A stretch of 64,000 nt of DNA from Sorghum bicolor (GCF_000003195.3 NC_012872.2:1054001-1118000), one strand, 5' to 3'. Counted from the first letter of the stretch, positions 1 to 13,190 are shown. Translations and numbers: made by a program. Notes: generated by a model not told the origin, from the letters alone.

Positions 1-3000
1 AAATTTATTGCCTATAGACAACCATGAAGAGACACCCTCGGAGTTTAAAAAGGGAGATCATATTGCCGAGCATGTGAATTATTTCATTAAACACCCTATC
101 AGACCCATGCTCATATGAGAAATCTCCTGGATCAATTAGTCACTAATATTATCACACACAAGATCCTCAACCCCCTTATTCTATCTATTAATAAAATCAC
201 TAAGAGGGTGGTTGTAGACACATAAGACCATAAATATTGTGGATCTTGTTGTGGTGAATAATACACTTAGAGTGGTGTTGGAAGGGAAACCACTTCACCA
301 AACCACATCTTGAAGGTTTCTAAGGACAAGCTTAGTGTTCTAAAACAAGCACTGTTTAGGCCATGTCATTAGTGTTCTTCTATTGTGCTACCCTTGTTAA
401 TTGAGCATAGAATCATAATTATGAAAATACTCCTTCGGGTATTCTTGTCACTAACCCTCTAGGATTGGAGCAAAAGATCGATGGAGTAATAAATACATGG
501 TATGTCCAACCAATCACTATGCAACATTGAATTACTTTCATCCAATCTTGATTTTTGAAAAAATCAAGCTTAGGAGATATGCTTACATAGATATATCTTT
601 TGCCACATTGCTATACTATCTTGGTTGTCCCTACTTTTAAGATATGCTCAATTTGTTGAATAATAATCATGCTTTTTTATCATTGTTTGAGTAAATCTCT
701 ATAATGCTTTCATGTTACCTTTGTTTGCTGTAGTATATGTTTAGGTTTGGAGTAGTTTCACTCATCTCTTAAATGAAGCATGGTGCCTAGTTTAGGAGTG
801 GTGAACTTACATTCAAAGGCTTTTTTAAATTAAGCGTGGTGCTTAGGTTAAAATACCCTCCTAAGTCAAAATAGACGTGGTGTCTAGGTTGATTTTTAAG
901 CCGATAGTATGTTGTAGTAGATATTGAAATATTTTTGTTAGACTAACCCCTGCAGAAAAACTTTCAAATTCAAAGTGGGAAAGTCCTGATATGAACTCGC
1001 ACTGGAGATGAAAAGATACAATAATTTTGCACAAGGAAGATACAACTCACTCGTAGCCAAGAAGAAATAAGGATTGATAAGAGAAGAGAATGCGACGTTC
1101 TGCACTCTCACCTCTAAGGTCAATAAGGGAGGCCAACTCTACTAGCTAGTCCAACTGAGTCCTTCCTTATCGCTCCCCACGCTGGCATAATAATGACTGG
1201 AGTGAAAAGAGTTGATAGATTAAAGAAGCAAAAGATGGCAAAAGCATAAGTGCAATAGAGGAGACAAGATGTCCATGAACAGCTCAAGATGCAAGAGGAA
1301 GAACCACCAGTCATTTACCCTTCATCAGTTAGTCTCATCACGCTCTAATAATGAAGGTAATATTCTAAGGTAAGTGGTCACTCTCTCCTCTTGATCTTGG
1401 TGTGCACATAAATTAAAACACAAACATGTTAGAGTTACAACTTAAATTGATCAACCTAGTTAACTCAACATGATTTATCTTTTAAGATTGTTTATGACAC
1501 TGCCCTTTTAATCTCAGTCTTAACCAAACAAGTTAAAACATTGTATTCAATCTTAAAAATATGATAGTCATACTCATGGGAAAATTTATATAGAGATAGA
1601 CAATCCTTCCATTGGTTAAGCAACTTCATTCTTTTCTGTCATATGAACTTAAATGAAACATTAAATGCTTAATATTTTGATCTTACCACTCATAAATAAA
1701 TAAATCATGTAATACAATTTCATCTTATTTAATATGTCTAAGGATGGAGAAAAATAAATAAAGAAATAGATTTGGTTCTGTTGATGTTTTTCCACCAGCA
1801 GAGCCCATGCACTTGATCTCTACCTTAGTTTTGCAAACAAGACAACACATCAAGCAAAGTTTATTAATTCTACAAGTAAAAGTTCTGTGAGCATGCACAC
1901 TGAGCAAGATGCTACCAACTATCATTAAAGCTCTACTTCAACCTACTGGCCAAATCAAAGAACAAAGTTACATTACCATCACTAGAGGTATGCAACCATC
2001 AAAACCTCCATCTCTCAAGATGAAGAAATACACAAGAGTAGAAGAAGAAGACCTATCGGTAAAACTTTAACATTTATATTCTTGCCATAAGATAATATGG
2101 TAGTTATCTAATTAATTAGTATTCCTTTTTACATTAATATTTTTACTTTAATATTTTCATATGCATATATATATATATAAATAAAATAAAATAAATCTTT
2201 ATTGCTCTTTTACTGCATCATAAAATAGTAAAAGATCCACATGAATAGACTTATAGTAACCCTGTAGGAATATTTACTGTGGTGACATAAATAATAATTA
2301 TAATAATAGCTTTTGTTGTATTTATTTTCTTGCAAGGCACAACGACGAGCCACGCGAATACGCGAGGAGAACGGTGATGAACGACTCGTTGACTTGTTGG
2401 GCCTTTATTTTGGCAGTATAGGTAAGTTGTTTAGCCAACTAAGGGCCCAAACGTACTCCACAATTCCCTAATCCCAATCTCTAGTTGCTCGACATCGAGC
2501 GAGTGCCACCGCTACATGCTACGCCCGCACCACATGCTGCACTTCCTCTCGGCCCGATGCCCGCCGCACTTCAGCCCCCATGCACAACGGCACCCATTTG
2601 CTTGTCGGCTGCCGCACGGCATCAATGTGTATAACTAATATTTTATTTAAGTAGAAAACTAATATTTCTTTTATTCAAGTAGACAACTAATCTTTGGGTA
2701 TTCAAGGAAATATCTTGGGTTAAGGAAGCTTTTAAATATTTTATTTGAGACAATATCTAGTTATACAAATCATTTCTTGATGATTGTTCATTTAATATTA
2801 TTTGAATTATCTTGTAGCTCTGAATATATGTGAATATATTTGTGAACAATAAGTACAATTTCCATGTGGATCAACCTCCACGTTGCTACTGTATATAATA
2901 TTACTGAGTTTTTGAAGACTTATGTAATATCGAATCTAACTAATTTTGTTTACACAGTCTAGAAATTCAATTTGGTATATTGTACTTGTGGAGGGTATAT

Positions 3001-3900
3001 ATGTTTGATTTACTATTTACGTTATGAGTATTTATTTTATAAACTTTATTTGTTATTGAGGTAGGGCCTATTTTTTCTTATATTGTGAGGCTTTTTATTT
3101 TGCAGTGGCGAGGCTTTGATGTTCATGGGTTTGATAGACCTAAATCGCTGGCCTATTCAATGGATAATGCTAGACAATGACATGCCCTGAACCTTAAAGT
3201 GTGTGCTAGGCTGATGAATGGCGAGATGTATGCTAATGTCAACCCCCCAGCTGATGATGGTAATCATAAGGAATTCAAAAATATGTTGGTAACTAACAAG
3301 TTGTATAATGAAATTGTTGGGTGAAAGTTTTATGCCAAGCAAATAATCACACAAGCATCGAATGTCGAACACATATGAGGATTGCACTCTAAGTTCACTA
3401 TACATGTCAGTGGGGGTATTTATAAGGCCCCAACCTTCGCGTTTCACACCGAATGACTAATATATCCTCGATATAAATGACTACAACTCTTTTTACAAAC
3501 AAGGGCGAAATGACTAATCTATGTCTTCAACTCTTCAGCTTTGCTCATCAAGTCTTTGAATTGTCTTTCTAATCTTGACTTAGTCAAAATTTGTTCTCAA
3601 TCAGCAGACGAAGCCAACTTCTTGTCTTCACTTGATCTTGTCTTATCTGCTGATTTTTAGTAATGAAGGTGAAATCTTTCAGCGAAGCCGAAATATTCCC
3701 GGTGAACTCAAACTTTTATTTTTGCCATATTAACTTATCTACAAACAAACTTCATGGTAGAAGTTAGAAAGTTAACTTCAAAGTTTCCGACTCCAAAGTT
3801 TGGGGCTGCCTTTTATGACTAAGTTTAATTACCAGCATAAATGCAACTTGTTAGAGGAGTCGAGGAGCTAGGGGTGGCCTAGGTACAAACCAAACATATT
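1..3900. other. Gene-free AT-rich stretch
   Basis: I see no convincing exon here. Open frames are short (under 100 codons), AT-rich and lack any recognisable motif. The sequence has the texture of decayed transposon DNA. A phrase of the form 'gcgtggtgcctaggtt' recurs in slightly different forms around 780-890. The stretch near 3320-3440 has a run (gtgggggtatttataagg) like those found in grass LTRs, but no paired LTR, primer-binding site or target duplication could be found, so no element is called. Confidence 0.5.
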
Positions 3901-4131
3901 TCTGAGTATGCTAGAGCTACTTGTGTCATCTCTCAAGGTCAGACACAATATCTATCTTCCTTGTCGTGAAATCAACGGTGGTGGAAAATTCAGGCGCCAC
4001 ATTGTTTTGCCCCCTTGCTCTTTTGGAACCTAGAGCTATGGTGTACCATTTCCTAGAATACAAGTCACTTCCAAACATGGAGTTTCAAGCAGGGACCTCG
4101 ATTGTAGCTAAGAGAGCTACTGCTGTTGTTG

Positions 4132-4282
4132 CCCAGACTGCTACTAATGCCAGTGTCCAAAATCCTACTGATGGTGATGGTGTTGTTGTTGCCCAGGGTA
4201 CTGTTGATGCTGGTGTCTAGAATCCCACTCATGGTGATGCCGGTGTCTAGAATCCTGCTGACGGTGATGGTGGTGTCTAGAT
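4132..4282. repeat. Short degenerate tandem repeat (GGTGTCTAGAATCC units)
   Basis: Roughly 30-40-bp units built on 'ggtgatg..ggtgtctagaatcc' repeat about four times, giving open frames on both strands full of Val/Met/Leu or Ser/Asn/Thr. Those frames are most likely a by-product of the repeat and not genes. No family is recognised. Confidence 0.55.
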
Positions 4283-4754
4283 TCATATTATTTGTGGTGT
4301 CGATGTCCTTTGGCAAGATATCCGGTAGAATTATCATTCTGATTTTAATGAGGACTACGTACCAAATGAAGATGAGAAGCTTAAGGATCACGTCCTTAGA
4401 GTCACCTACCATAGAATTCTAGATGCTTAAGACTAACTCTAGATGCTCAACACTAAAGTAGTCAGTGCAGAGAATCATGCGAGATGCTTAAGATGATGAA
4501 ATTCAAGCGAAAGAAAGAATGTGATTGCTTCTTTATTTTTTGTTACTATTTGAGTAGTACCAACATTTCTGTTTTTTGTTTATGCGATCACCTTACAATG
4601 AGACTGTAGATGTTGTCTGTCTGTTCTACTTTCCACGAAAAGAGATCGAGTTACCGCATGTTTTGAATTTATATAGGCTGGAGTTACCCAATATAATGGC
4701 TAAGATTGATATCTATTTCATTTGTAATGAAACCAAGCTATGATTTGGCTTATA

Positions 4755-4901
4755 CTCCTTCCATCCTGAATTGAAGGTTGTTTTGTTTTTTCTAGGTGCA
4801 TAGATGTTCATATGCGTCTAAATATAAATGTATGTCTAGATATACTTCATGAACCTATAAAAGGTCAAAACGATCTACAATTTGAAATGGAGTGGAGTGG
4901 G
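4755..4901. mobile_element. Stowaway-like MITE
   Basis: A 147-bp AT-rich element with imperfect terminal inverted repeats (start CTCCTTCCATCC, end reading GGAGTGGAGTGGG) is bounded on both sides by TA, the Stowaway/Mariner target. It has no coding capacity. Confidence 0.6.
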
Positions 4902-5131
4902 TAGCCTAGTTGGAAGAATTGCTGATAACGTGTTGAGAAACAAGCTATTTATGAATCATCAGATCCGTTTTCTGTTCGCAATCCCAAAAAAGAGGCGTGT
5001 AGAAGTTGTAGATAGATCTCGTCTCCCTCTCTCAATCCTCAAGAACAATGTACAAGAACACATAGAAGACACAAGTATATGAGGGGAGCTGCCTTTTCAT
5101 TAGTCAATATAGACGTACATGTGGTTTTTTA

Positions 5132-5498
5132 GGCCAGTCTCAGTGGGGGTTTCACGAGGATGTCATGCACATTTATTAGAGTGCCATGTCAGCAAAATTG
5201 CACTTTTTGCATGAAACGAAGAGGAGAGAGAATGAAGTAGTTTCACCATGGTGAAACCCCACGGGCGTTGTTTCCCACGCGGTGAAACAGGATGAAATCC
5301 CCACTGAGGGTTAAATCGTTTCACCATCTTGCATGTGATCCAATCATTTTGTAGTAATTAAATGCTTTACCCAGCTTAGAAAATGTCAAGGTGAAACTTA
5401 TGCATTGTGAAGATTTTTTTCATTATTCGTCTTATTGATGCCCTGTCAGCGAATTTATTTTTGAAATAGTGTATTGAAATAGGCCACTGAGACTGTCC
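5132..5498. mobile_element. Tourist-like MITE upstream of AspRS
   Basis: A 367-bp element has terminal inverted repeats GGCCAGTCTCAGTG / CACTGAGACTGTCC and an exact 3-bp TTA duplication on both sides (5129-5131 and 5499-5501). TTA/TAA duplication is the PIF/Harbinger (Tourist) hallmark. The interior carries several 'ggtgaaac' repeats in both orientations. It ends about 235 bp before the AspRS start codon, so it may contribute promoter-proximal sequence. Confidence 0.75.
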
Positions 5499-5584
5499 TT
5501 ATATAGATGTCTTGAGGGCATATATGGTAAGAGCCCATCAGGACATATATTGTATGAGCCCATTAATCCTGGAAAGACCATAGC

Positions 5585-5606
5585 TGGGCTTCTATTCCCT
5601 GGCCCA
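5585..5606 (+). promoter_or_regulatory. Site II-like elements upstream of AspRS
   Basis: TGGGCT (5585-5590) and GGCCCA (5601-5606, TGGGCC on the other strand) lie about 130-150 bp before the AspRS ATG. TGGGCY 'site II' elements are common in promoters of plant translation-apparatus genes. The role here is inferred from position only. Confidence 0.4.
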
Positions 5607-5733
5607 TCGAGCCCACTTACACGTTAACTTACCCTAGTCCCTTTCTGCTCCTGCTGACCTCACGCTCGATAGCCGCCGCCGGCGACCAGATCACCTCGTA
5701 GCCTAGCCTTGCTCGCTTCTCGTCGTCGCCACG

Positions 5734-8700
5734 ATGTCGTCGGAGCCTCCACCCGCCGCCTCCTCTGCCACCGGCGCAGAGGAACTCTCTGCTGACCTTT
5801 CCGCCGCCACCCTCAGCAAGAAGCAGCAGAAGAAGGACGCCAGGAAGGCGGAGAAAGCTGAGAAGGCGGCGCAGCGCCAGCAGCAGCAGCAGCAGCCGGT
5901 CGACGCCGAGGACCCTTTCGCGGCCAACTACGGCGATGTCCCCGTCGAGGAGATCCAGTCAAAGGTCATCTCCGGCCGCTCGTGGACCCAAATCGGGGAC
6001 CTCGACGACTCTGCTGCGGGCCGCTCCGTGCTTATCCGCGGAGCCGCGCAGGCTTTCCGCCCGGTCAGCAAGAAGATGGCTTTCGTCGTGCTGCGCCAGC
6101 GCATGAGCACCGTGCAGTGCGTGCTCGTCGCCAGCGCTGACGCCGGCGTCAGCACGCAGATGGTGCGCTTCGCCACTGCCCTCAGCAAGGAGTCCATCGT
6201 CGACGTTGAGGGCGTCGTCTCCCTCCCCAAGGAGCCCCTCAAGGCCACCACACAGCAGGTTCGTCTGACTTGTCTCCTGCTTTGTAATTTGGCTTCACGC
6301 AAATATGGTATTTTCTTATCATCACGAGTAGTAAAACCGGTTCCAACTGATCAGATACATGTGAACATCTAGGATAATTCCTGGTGTCTCTAGACTCTAG
6401 GATGATGAATTTTTTCGAAGTAGCCAGGCTGATGAATTGACATGGGACTATGTTGTTTGTACATATGCATGTTGGATTGTTGTCAGTATAAATTAGGTTT
6501 GCTGATGTAGCCTAATTCACGCTTCAACCTACCGCATGCTTCTGCAAACATGGTTTTGTTTGGATCCCGTGACTGTCTATATTCAACTAACGGATGGATT
6601 GTCTCTGGTCGCTCTGGATGTAATCTATAGGTTGAGATTCAAGTGAGGAAGATCTATTGCATCAATAGGGCTATCCCGACCCTTCCAATTAACCTTGAAG
6701 ATGCGGCTCGGAGTGAGGCAGATTTTGAGAAGGCTGAACTGGTATGCGTTATGCACACATTCAGTGATTTCACTTGCATCTTTTTCAAGAAAGCACTCAT
6801 TTTTTGTGCTTAGCCTTTCTACCTATGAATTTTAGATTCATATTGAAGTTTTTTCAACTGACTGTTCTAATGATGAAGGCTGGAGAAAAGCTTGTTCGTG
6901 TTGGTCAAGATACCCGCTTGAACTACAGAGCTATTGATCTTCGAACACCCTCGAATCAAGCTGTATTCCGGATCCAGTGTCAAGTTGAAAACGTGAGTGT
7001 TCCATACTATTTTATTGTTAATCTGTTACCATTCATGTATGTATTGTGCTGAACGAGATAGTATATGATTTATGTTTTAGGCTTTAACTGCATTGTTATT
7101 GAGTCTGCAAAAACCTTCATGCTTCCAGAATAGAATAATTTTCTTCTATACAAGGCTGTTCTGTCTTAGGTGCCAGACTTGATTTTGGCATATGCTAACA
7201 AGTGGAATAATATTAGTCATAGTACATTATCTAACAAGTCGAATGTGTATTCTGTCTAATTGTCCATAGTAGTTTTCACTTTTCAACATTCAGCATGAGA
7301 CATTTATTGTTCAAAGCTGTTTTTTGTTTCATTTTCATTTTCATCTCTCTATATTACATCAGTGGTGTGTCGAGGCGCCAAGCATATGGATTTTTGATTA
7401 TCTAATTTTTAACATATACTGTTCTTTCTACTGATTTTTGATGTATTCTTTTTGCTGAACATGTGCAGAAATTCAGAGAATTTTTGTTGTCGAAGGATTT
7501 TGTTGGGATCCACACCCCAAAATTGATTTCTGGATCTAGTGAAGGAGGTGCAGCTGTATTCAAGCTTTTGTACAATGGTCAACCTGCCTGTTTAGCACAG
7601 TCTCCTCAGTTGTACAAGCAAATGGCTATCTGTGGTGGTTTTGAACGAGTATTTGAGGTTGGCCCTGTGTTTAGAGCAGAAAATTCAAACACACACAGGC
7701 ATCTCTGTGAGTTTGTTGGTCTTGATGCTGAAATGGAGATTAAGGAGCATTATTTTGAGGTAAGATTGTAAGAAGAATGTATTATTTAATTGTCTGAAGC
7801 AGTCATTATTAATTATATTTTTTACACAGGTCTGTGACATTATAGATGGCTTATTCGTATCAATATTTAAACACCTGACTGAAAACTGCAAGAAAGAACT
7901 CGAAACAATAAACAGGCAGTATCCGTTTGAACCTCTGAAGGTAAAGATTCTTGCTTGTTTTGTAATTTGACTATGCAGTTCTCTGGGTTCTGTAGCTCTA
8001 GAGATTGACAGATCACTAATAATGTTATGCAGTATCTAGACAAAACCTTGAAGCTCACTTATGAGGAAGGGATTCAAATGTTGAAGGTACATACTTGCAG
8101 CTGTCTCTTGCATAGTCTAGGCTTGCTCTGTGTTGCATATATAAATATATGATCATGAAATAAATCTAGTTGCTATTTCCTCTGATCCTTAATATGAGTC
8201 CATAGCCATCTCAGACTCAAACCAAATACACGTCCATCAGCAAATCCAATGTAACTTTTTTTTTTGCTCCACTTCCCTGTGTTGCCCCTATTTAAATACA
8301 CCTAATAATAAATGAAGTAAACAAGCTAATTACATTTTCTATAGCAATGATAGCAGCAGTTGGGTCTTTTCTCCACCCACCTTAATCTGTGTATGCAAGT
8401 TCAAATGGACTTATTTAAGTCAGTGGAAGTAGTTGCTACTGTGAATTTTGTTATAGGCAAAATCAGACTATACATTGTTGATTTATCTAATCAACAGGAA
8501 GCCGGAACAGAAATTGAGCCTATGGGTGACCTCAATACTGAAGCTGAGAAAAAACTTGGTCGGCTTGTCAGGGAAAAGTATGTAAACTCTACAGCCCTAT
8601 TATGTTTCACTAATTTATATTTTGATAACAACTTCCTTTGTTATTTGTAGGTATAACACAGATTTTTTCATCTTGTATCGATATCCTTTGGCTGTACGTC

Positions 8701-9773
8701 CGTTCTACACCATGCCTTGCTATGACAACCCAGCTTACACCAACTCTTTTGATGTCTTCATTCGAGGTAAGCACTACAATTGTAAATGTTATTTTTCTGA
8801 CACCATGTAGTAATTTGGCATGCTTCTTGATCATGTAAGTGTTTTATATGCAATTATGCATAAAGAAATCATTTGATTTCCCATTCCAATTTGTAACAGT
8901 AAAAGTAAACTATATGTTTTATTGTTCTATTATTAATGTATCTCTATTGCTTTTTATTTATAATAAAAATGTGCATGGGCAGGATTTGTTCTTTCTAAAC
9001 TGTTAAGAGTTAGGTTGTCTCCTTGGGTTTGAGCTGTATAAATAGCTTGTTTTATTGTTCAGCGTTACACCCTTATGCTATGGTTGTACCTCCGGTTATA
9101 CTCAGCTGTTATTTTACTTCAGTGAACTTAAAACGTGTTGTTGCTCGACTCTATTCCTGCTTGTCTCCTGGGAATGCAATTTGACCATGAAATCATTTCC
9201 CACTGGATGATCACTTTCAGCTATTTCCTAACAAATCCATTAGTGTTAGCATTGTCAAATAATAGAAATTTTGTTTTGACATACTGCAATTTAAGCTTCC
9301 TCTAGAATTTTCTTTCACTTAAGCAAATGTGTTTGTTTCATTAAAGCAAATGTGCTTGTTCCTTTTGAACTTCAAACTTAACTCATGGGCATCCAAATAA
9401 TGAGCTGAACCAATTTTGCTGATATTACAGGTGAGGAGATAATATCTGGAGCACAAAGGATACACACTCCTGAGCTGTTGGCCAAGCGTGCAACAGAGTG
9501 TGGAATTGATGTGAGCACAATCTCGGCCTACATTGAATCCTTCAGGTATGTTGTTGCCATACCATGCTCTTGAATCTTGATCAGTTGGGGTACACTTTCT
9601 TGCGTAGGCTCCTTATTTGAGATGTACGTTTCCCTGCCCATTGTAGCTATGGTGCACCTCCACATGGTGGTTTCGGTGTGGGCTTGGAGAGGGTCGTGAT
9701 GCTGTTCTGCGCCCTAAACAACATCAGGAAGACCTCAATGTTCCCCCGCGACCCGCAGAGGCTTGTGCCTTAA
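5734..9773 (+). CDS. AspRS: Aspartate--tRNA ligase, cytosolic (class II)
   Basis: It charges tRNA-Asp with aspartate in the cytosol. I model ten exons: 5734-6258, 6631-6741, 6879-6992, 7469-7759, 7830-7940, 8033-8086, 8498-8577, 8651-8766, 9431-9545 and 9647-9773. All introns are GT-AG and phases are consistent, giving 547 aa, normal for plant enzymes with an N-terminal extension. The extension (about residues 28-48) is Lys/Ala/Gln-rich, as expected for a tRNA-binding helix. An OB-fold anticodon domain follows ([11 protein letters not shown]). Class II motif 2 is FRAE (318-321) with the THRH segment, and motif 3 is GVGLER (516-521) near the end, followed by the usual FPRDPQRL tail. The ATG at 5734 opens the GC-rich first exon. 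Arabidopsis IBI1, an AspRS, also acts as the beta-aminobutyric acid receptor; whether this copy shares that role is unknown. Identification is very secure; exon edges were read by eye. Confidence 0.95.
8176..8430. mobile_element. Small MITE in AspRS intron 6
   Basis: A 255-bp non-coding insert has imperfect inverted ends (TTTCCTCTGATCC / rc ACTTCCACTGAC, both continuing into 'agtccat'). It is flanked by an exact 8-bp direct repeat AGTTGCTA (8168-8175 and 8431-8438). An 8-bp duplication suggests hAT, while the terminal sequence looks Stowaway-like with TA flanks, so the superfamily is left open. It lies wholly within the intron and disturbs neither splice site. Confidence 0.55.
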
Positions 9774-10322
9774 TTTCCTGATTTCAAGCCTGAGCCTGCA
9801 AGTGGTGTCACTGTCACTAAGCGTATGGGTTGTTCCGATGTTAATGTTACCATCATCGTTAACTTGCAATCTCAGCAACTGAACCCGGTTGCTGCGGTTC
9901 AGAGTTCCTGTTAAATTCACAAAGCTACTTGTATCTATTAGATTGATGAAACCAACAACAATACGATCCTTTTGGGCTTTTCTTCCCGTCTCACGTGTCG
10001 CTCTGGTCTGATTATTACTAAGTGCAAGTATTGCTAAATTCTTTGTGCACACTGCTCAGGTTTGATCCTGTTTGATGGTATATACCAAGGGCTAGGGCTT
10101 CTTAAATTCCTAAGACTAGACGAGTGATGACAAACTTTTTTTTAAGAGCCGGTAGGAGTTCTGCACGGCATCTATAGACGTGAAGAAGAATTGTGCTGCG
10201 AGTGGATTTGTCGTCCGTTAAAAGGTTTGATTCTAGGTTCATCGCTTTTTGTGTTTCTTCTTTATTTGCCGTGAAGTGTAATAAAGGGTGATGTAAAATC
10301 TATCATGTTGTCCTTTGTGAAC

Positions 10323-10557
10323 TCTCTGTCCACAAAAGAATGCAAGTTTCAATTTTGAGAAGTCAAATAGTTTAAACTTTGACTAAATAATATAAAATCA
10401 CACTAATATTTATGATATAAAATAAGTATCATTATATTAGTTATGGAATATATTTTTATAACAAATTTATATAAAAATATAAACGTTAATATTTTTACAA
10501 TAAACTTAGTTAAAGTTGAGTTAATTTGACTGACACTTCTTTTGCGGCCTGAGAGAG
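10323..10557. mobile_element. Stowaway-like MITE relic
   Basis: Terminal sequence CTCTCTGTCCACAAAAGAATG is mirrored by TTCTTTTGCGGCCTGAGAGAG at the other end, next to TA on the right. The AT-rich core has no ORF. The left TA is mutated, so this is an old copy downstream of AspRS. Confidence 0.5.
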
Positions 10558-11334
10558 TAGCAACATATCTTCTGTTTTGAACAAAGTGAATTCAAACAAA
10601 TAGACCTTTAACTTCTCTTAAATATACTATCAGTTGATACAAAAATTAATATGATCTCATAGCCACTTAAAATGATGTCAGGTTTATGTTCTAAACATTT
10701 ATATAGTTTTGATCAGTTTTTTTTTTGGGGCAAAGTTTGGATGGAAAACGAAAACACGATTGTTATTTGTCAAATTTTATTATACAAGTCTACTATAAAA
10801 TACGCTTATGTTCAAGTATAAGATGGAAAAAGAAAACCCGATTTGGCCTCGTTGGCAAGGGACAGGACTTCCCGACTAGGCCAAACAAATTAAGATGGAG
10901 TTGCGGTTGGGCTAACTCTCGAATTTCAAGCAAACCGGCCCGTTCTGCAGAAGCTACTTTAATTTGGATTCTAATAATCAAGTGTTAATCCGGCAAATGA
11001 ATATAAGTAAGAACATGATGCATGCAGCACACTGCAAGTTACAAAGCTTGATCAACTTATTAGCTTAACACTTAATTCGATATAGTGTAATAGTTGTGTT
11101 GCAAAACATTCAAATTGCATAAGATCGATCGTCGACGACAAGAGTTGTATCACCGGTTGTGGATCACTGGACCTCAACATGCAAGGACGTCCACGTACTT
11201 GGCCAAGTAGGTTCACAGTCTGAGCTCAAGATCCAGAGATGCCGACGCTGGCGCCACTGCACCTCGCCGCCGCCCTCCGTCGAGGAGCTCGAGGGAGAGG
11301 GATGCTGCTGGAGACGAGTAAGAAGCTGCTGCAG
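10558..11334. other. Intergenic stretch without a recognised gene
   Basis: AT-rich sequence up to about 11100 gives way to a GC-richer patch (11150-11330) with short open frames on both strands. The patch abuts the left target duplication of the Mutator-like element. Nothing in it matches a family I know. Confidence 0.4.
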
Positions 11335-11539
11335 ATTCATTTTGGCGAAATAGCCATCTTTGTTCTTAAACTATCGCAGAAGGCTCAAATTGGTTCCTCA
11401 ACTTTCAAAACGTTCAATTTAGTTTCTACACAATCAATTTTCGGTCAATCTTGTCTATTGCTATTAACTAATCGCCACGTGTCCAGAAAGTCATGCCAAA
11501 AGTCATTCCTGCCCCTTCCTCCATCCTTTATGAGTCACG

Positions 11540-11720
11540 TTAGATGCATTCAAAGAGAAAAACTATGAACACGTTAGATGCATTTAAAGAAAAAACTATG
11601 AACACGTCAATCTCGTGCTTGTCTTCACATTAGATTTTTTAAGCCAAAAGACAGAGTAGCTCTCCTCAGAAAAAAAAACTATGAACACGTTAGATACATT
11701 TAAAGAAAAAAATATAGTTT
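11540..11720. repeat. Short tandem repeats inside the Mutator-like element
   Basis: A unit around 'aactatgaacacgttagat' followed by 'gcattnaaagaaaaa' recurs three to four times with gaps, immediately inside the left TIR. Subterminal repeats of this sort are common in non-autonomous DNA transposons. Confidence 0.55.
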
Positions 11721-11887
11721 CAAGCCAATGGTATTAATGCCTTTGTATCACCCAATCATTTGTCTGTGAACACTTGTCTTTGTTATGTCAAAACATGAGA
11801 CATATATGACTAGCGTTGTTAGAAATTTATTTTTGCATGAGGCATCTATTGTGAGAGGGAAAATAGAGAGAAAACGGTGGACGGGGA

Positions 11888-12293
11888 TGTCGACGAAAGC
11901 TAGTCGGCAGTCTACCTTGGGGTGTACCCACGGTAGTAGTTTATCGGTAGACGGTGCGCAAACTACGAACTCGATGGTGACGCAAGACACGGACAAGCTT
12001 TTTATCCAGGTTCGGCCGCCGAGTTGGCGTAATACCTACGTCCTGCGTCTGGTTGTATTGATTTGTGTCGAGAGAATATGATGTGATGTGTCCTCTAGGG
12101 GACCCCTGCCCCTCCTTATATATCCTGAAGGGACAGAGTTACAAGCAAAGTATCCTATTTGGTACAATATCTTGTAGTCTTGCGGTGCACGCCGACCAGT
12201 CGCGCGCCGCACGTCTTCATCCTGTGGGCCGAGCCACCTCTGATGGTGCGGCCCATATAGGCCCATGAGGGTATAGGGGTTTATACCCCCACA
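11888..12293 (-). repeat. LTR (3' LTR of the minus-strand gypsy element)
   Basis: 406 bp, TGTCGACGAAAG... to ...ACCCCCACA. It differs from its partner at six positions, all transitions. Confidence 0.9.
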
Positions 12294-12930
12294 GCTAGTC
12301 CCCGAGCACCATGTATTGTGATGTAACACGCCGTCTTGAGCTTTTTCGATCAGTGAGGCTTGACGTCTTCAATAAGTAGGAAAGTCGCCCAAACAGTTGC
12401 AACGGTATTTTGACCAACTCAAAAGACAGTTGATCAACATTGACATCGAAGAAGCAGGTTGTTCGAAGAATGCATGGTGCTCTTAATCAAAAAAGATTTC
12501 TTTCCTGGTGAAGTGTGCCCACTTTACTTTTCTGAAAAGTATAGCCTTTCAAAAAGCAAGCACATTCAGCGCAAGGTGAAGTGTGCCCACTTAGTCCCCG
12601 AGCCTGTTAGTAGGTGACGTAGGCACGTGGTGCCAGGGTCAAAAGAAAAGTCCTCAAAGAAATTCTGAAACTGAGATGCATCGTCAGATGCATCGTACCG
12701 ATGTAGTCCCCGAGCTTGCTGGAAGGCGAAGTATGAGCCTTGCAGCAAGGTCTAAATAATTTAAATTATCCAGTCCAATTAGATATGTAACTGAGAAAAG
12801 CAGTCCCCGAGCTGTGGTCGGAGAGTGATCGAAGCAAGTCCCGAGCACAGCGCAGGGAGTGATTGATGAGTCTCCGAGCACGATCGGTAGTCAGCACAGT
12901 CCCCGAGCACGACATAGAGACTGATCGGCC

Positions 12931-13190
12931 AGTCCCCGAGCGTGGTTGGGAACGTAAACATGCTCGGTGGTCGGCACAATCCCCGAGCACGGCGTAGAGA
13001 CTGGTAGACAAGTCCCCGAGCGTGGTTGGGAACGTAAACGTGCTCGGTGGTCGGCACAGTCTTCAAGCACAGCGTAGAGAGTAGTCGACAAGTCCCCGAG
13101 CGTGGTTGGGAACGTAAACGTGCTCAGTGGTCGGAGCAGTCCCCGGACACAGCGTAGGGAATAGTCGACGAGTCCCCGAGCGTAGCTTGT
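12931..13190. repeat. 80-bp tandem array inside the LTR element
   Basis: The phrase AGTCCCCGAGCG recurs at 12931, 13011, 13091 and 13171, an exact 80-bp spacing. Each unit also holds 'tggttgggaacgtaaac' and 'gtgctcggtggtcggcac', with decay in the last. Looser copies of 'agtccccgagc' extend leftwards to about 12580. The array lies near the 3' LTR in the element's own orientation, where Tat-type elements often carry tandem repeats. The Ser/Arg/Gly-rich open frames over it are repeat artefacts. Confidence 0.85.

Noticed and set aside
4065..4422. Overlapping frames on both strands around the 4.1-4.3 kb repeat
   Set aside because: Open only because the tandem repeat lacks stops; both strands are equally open.
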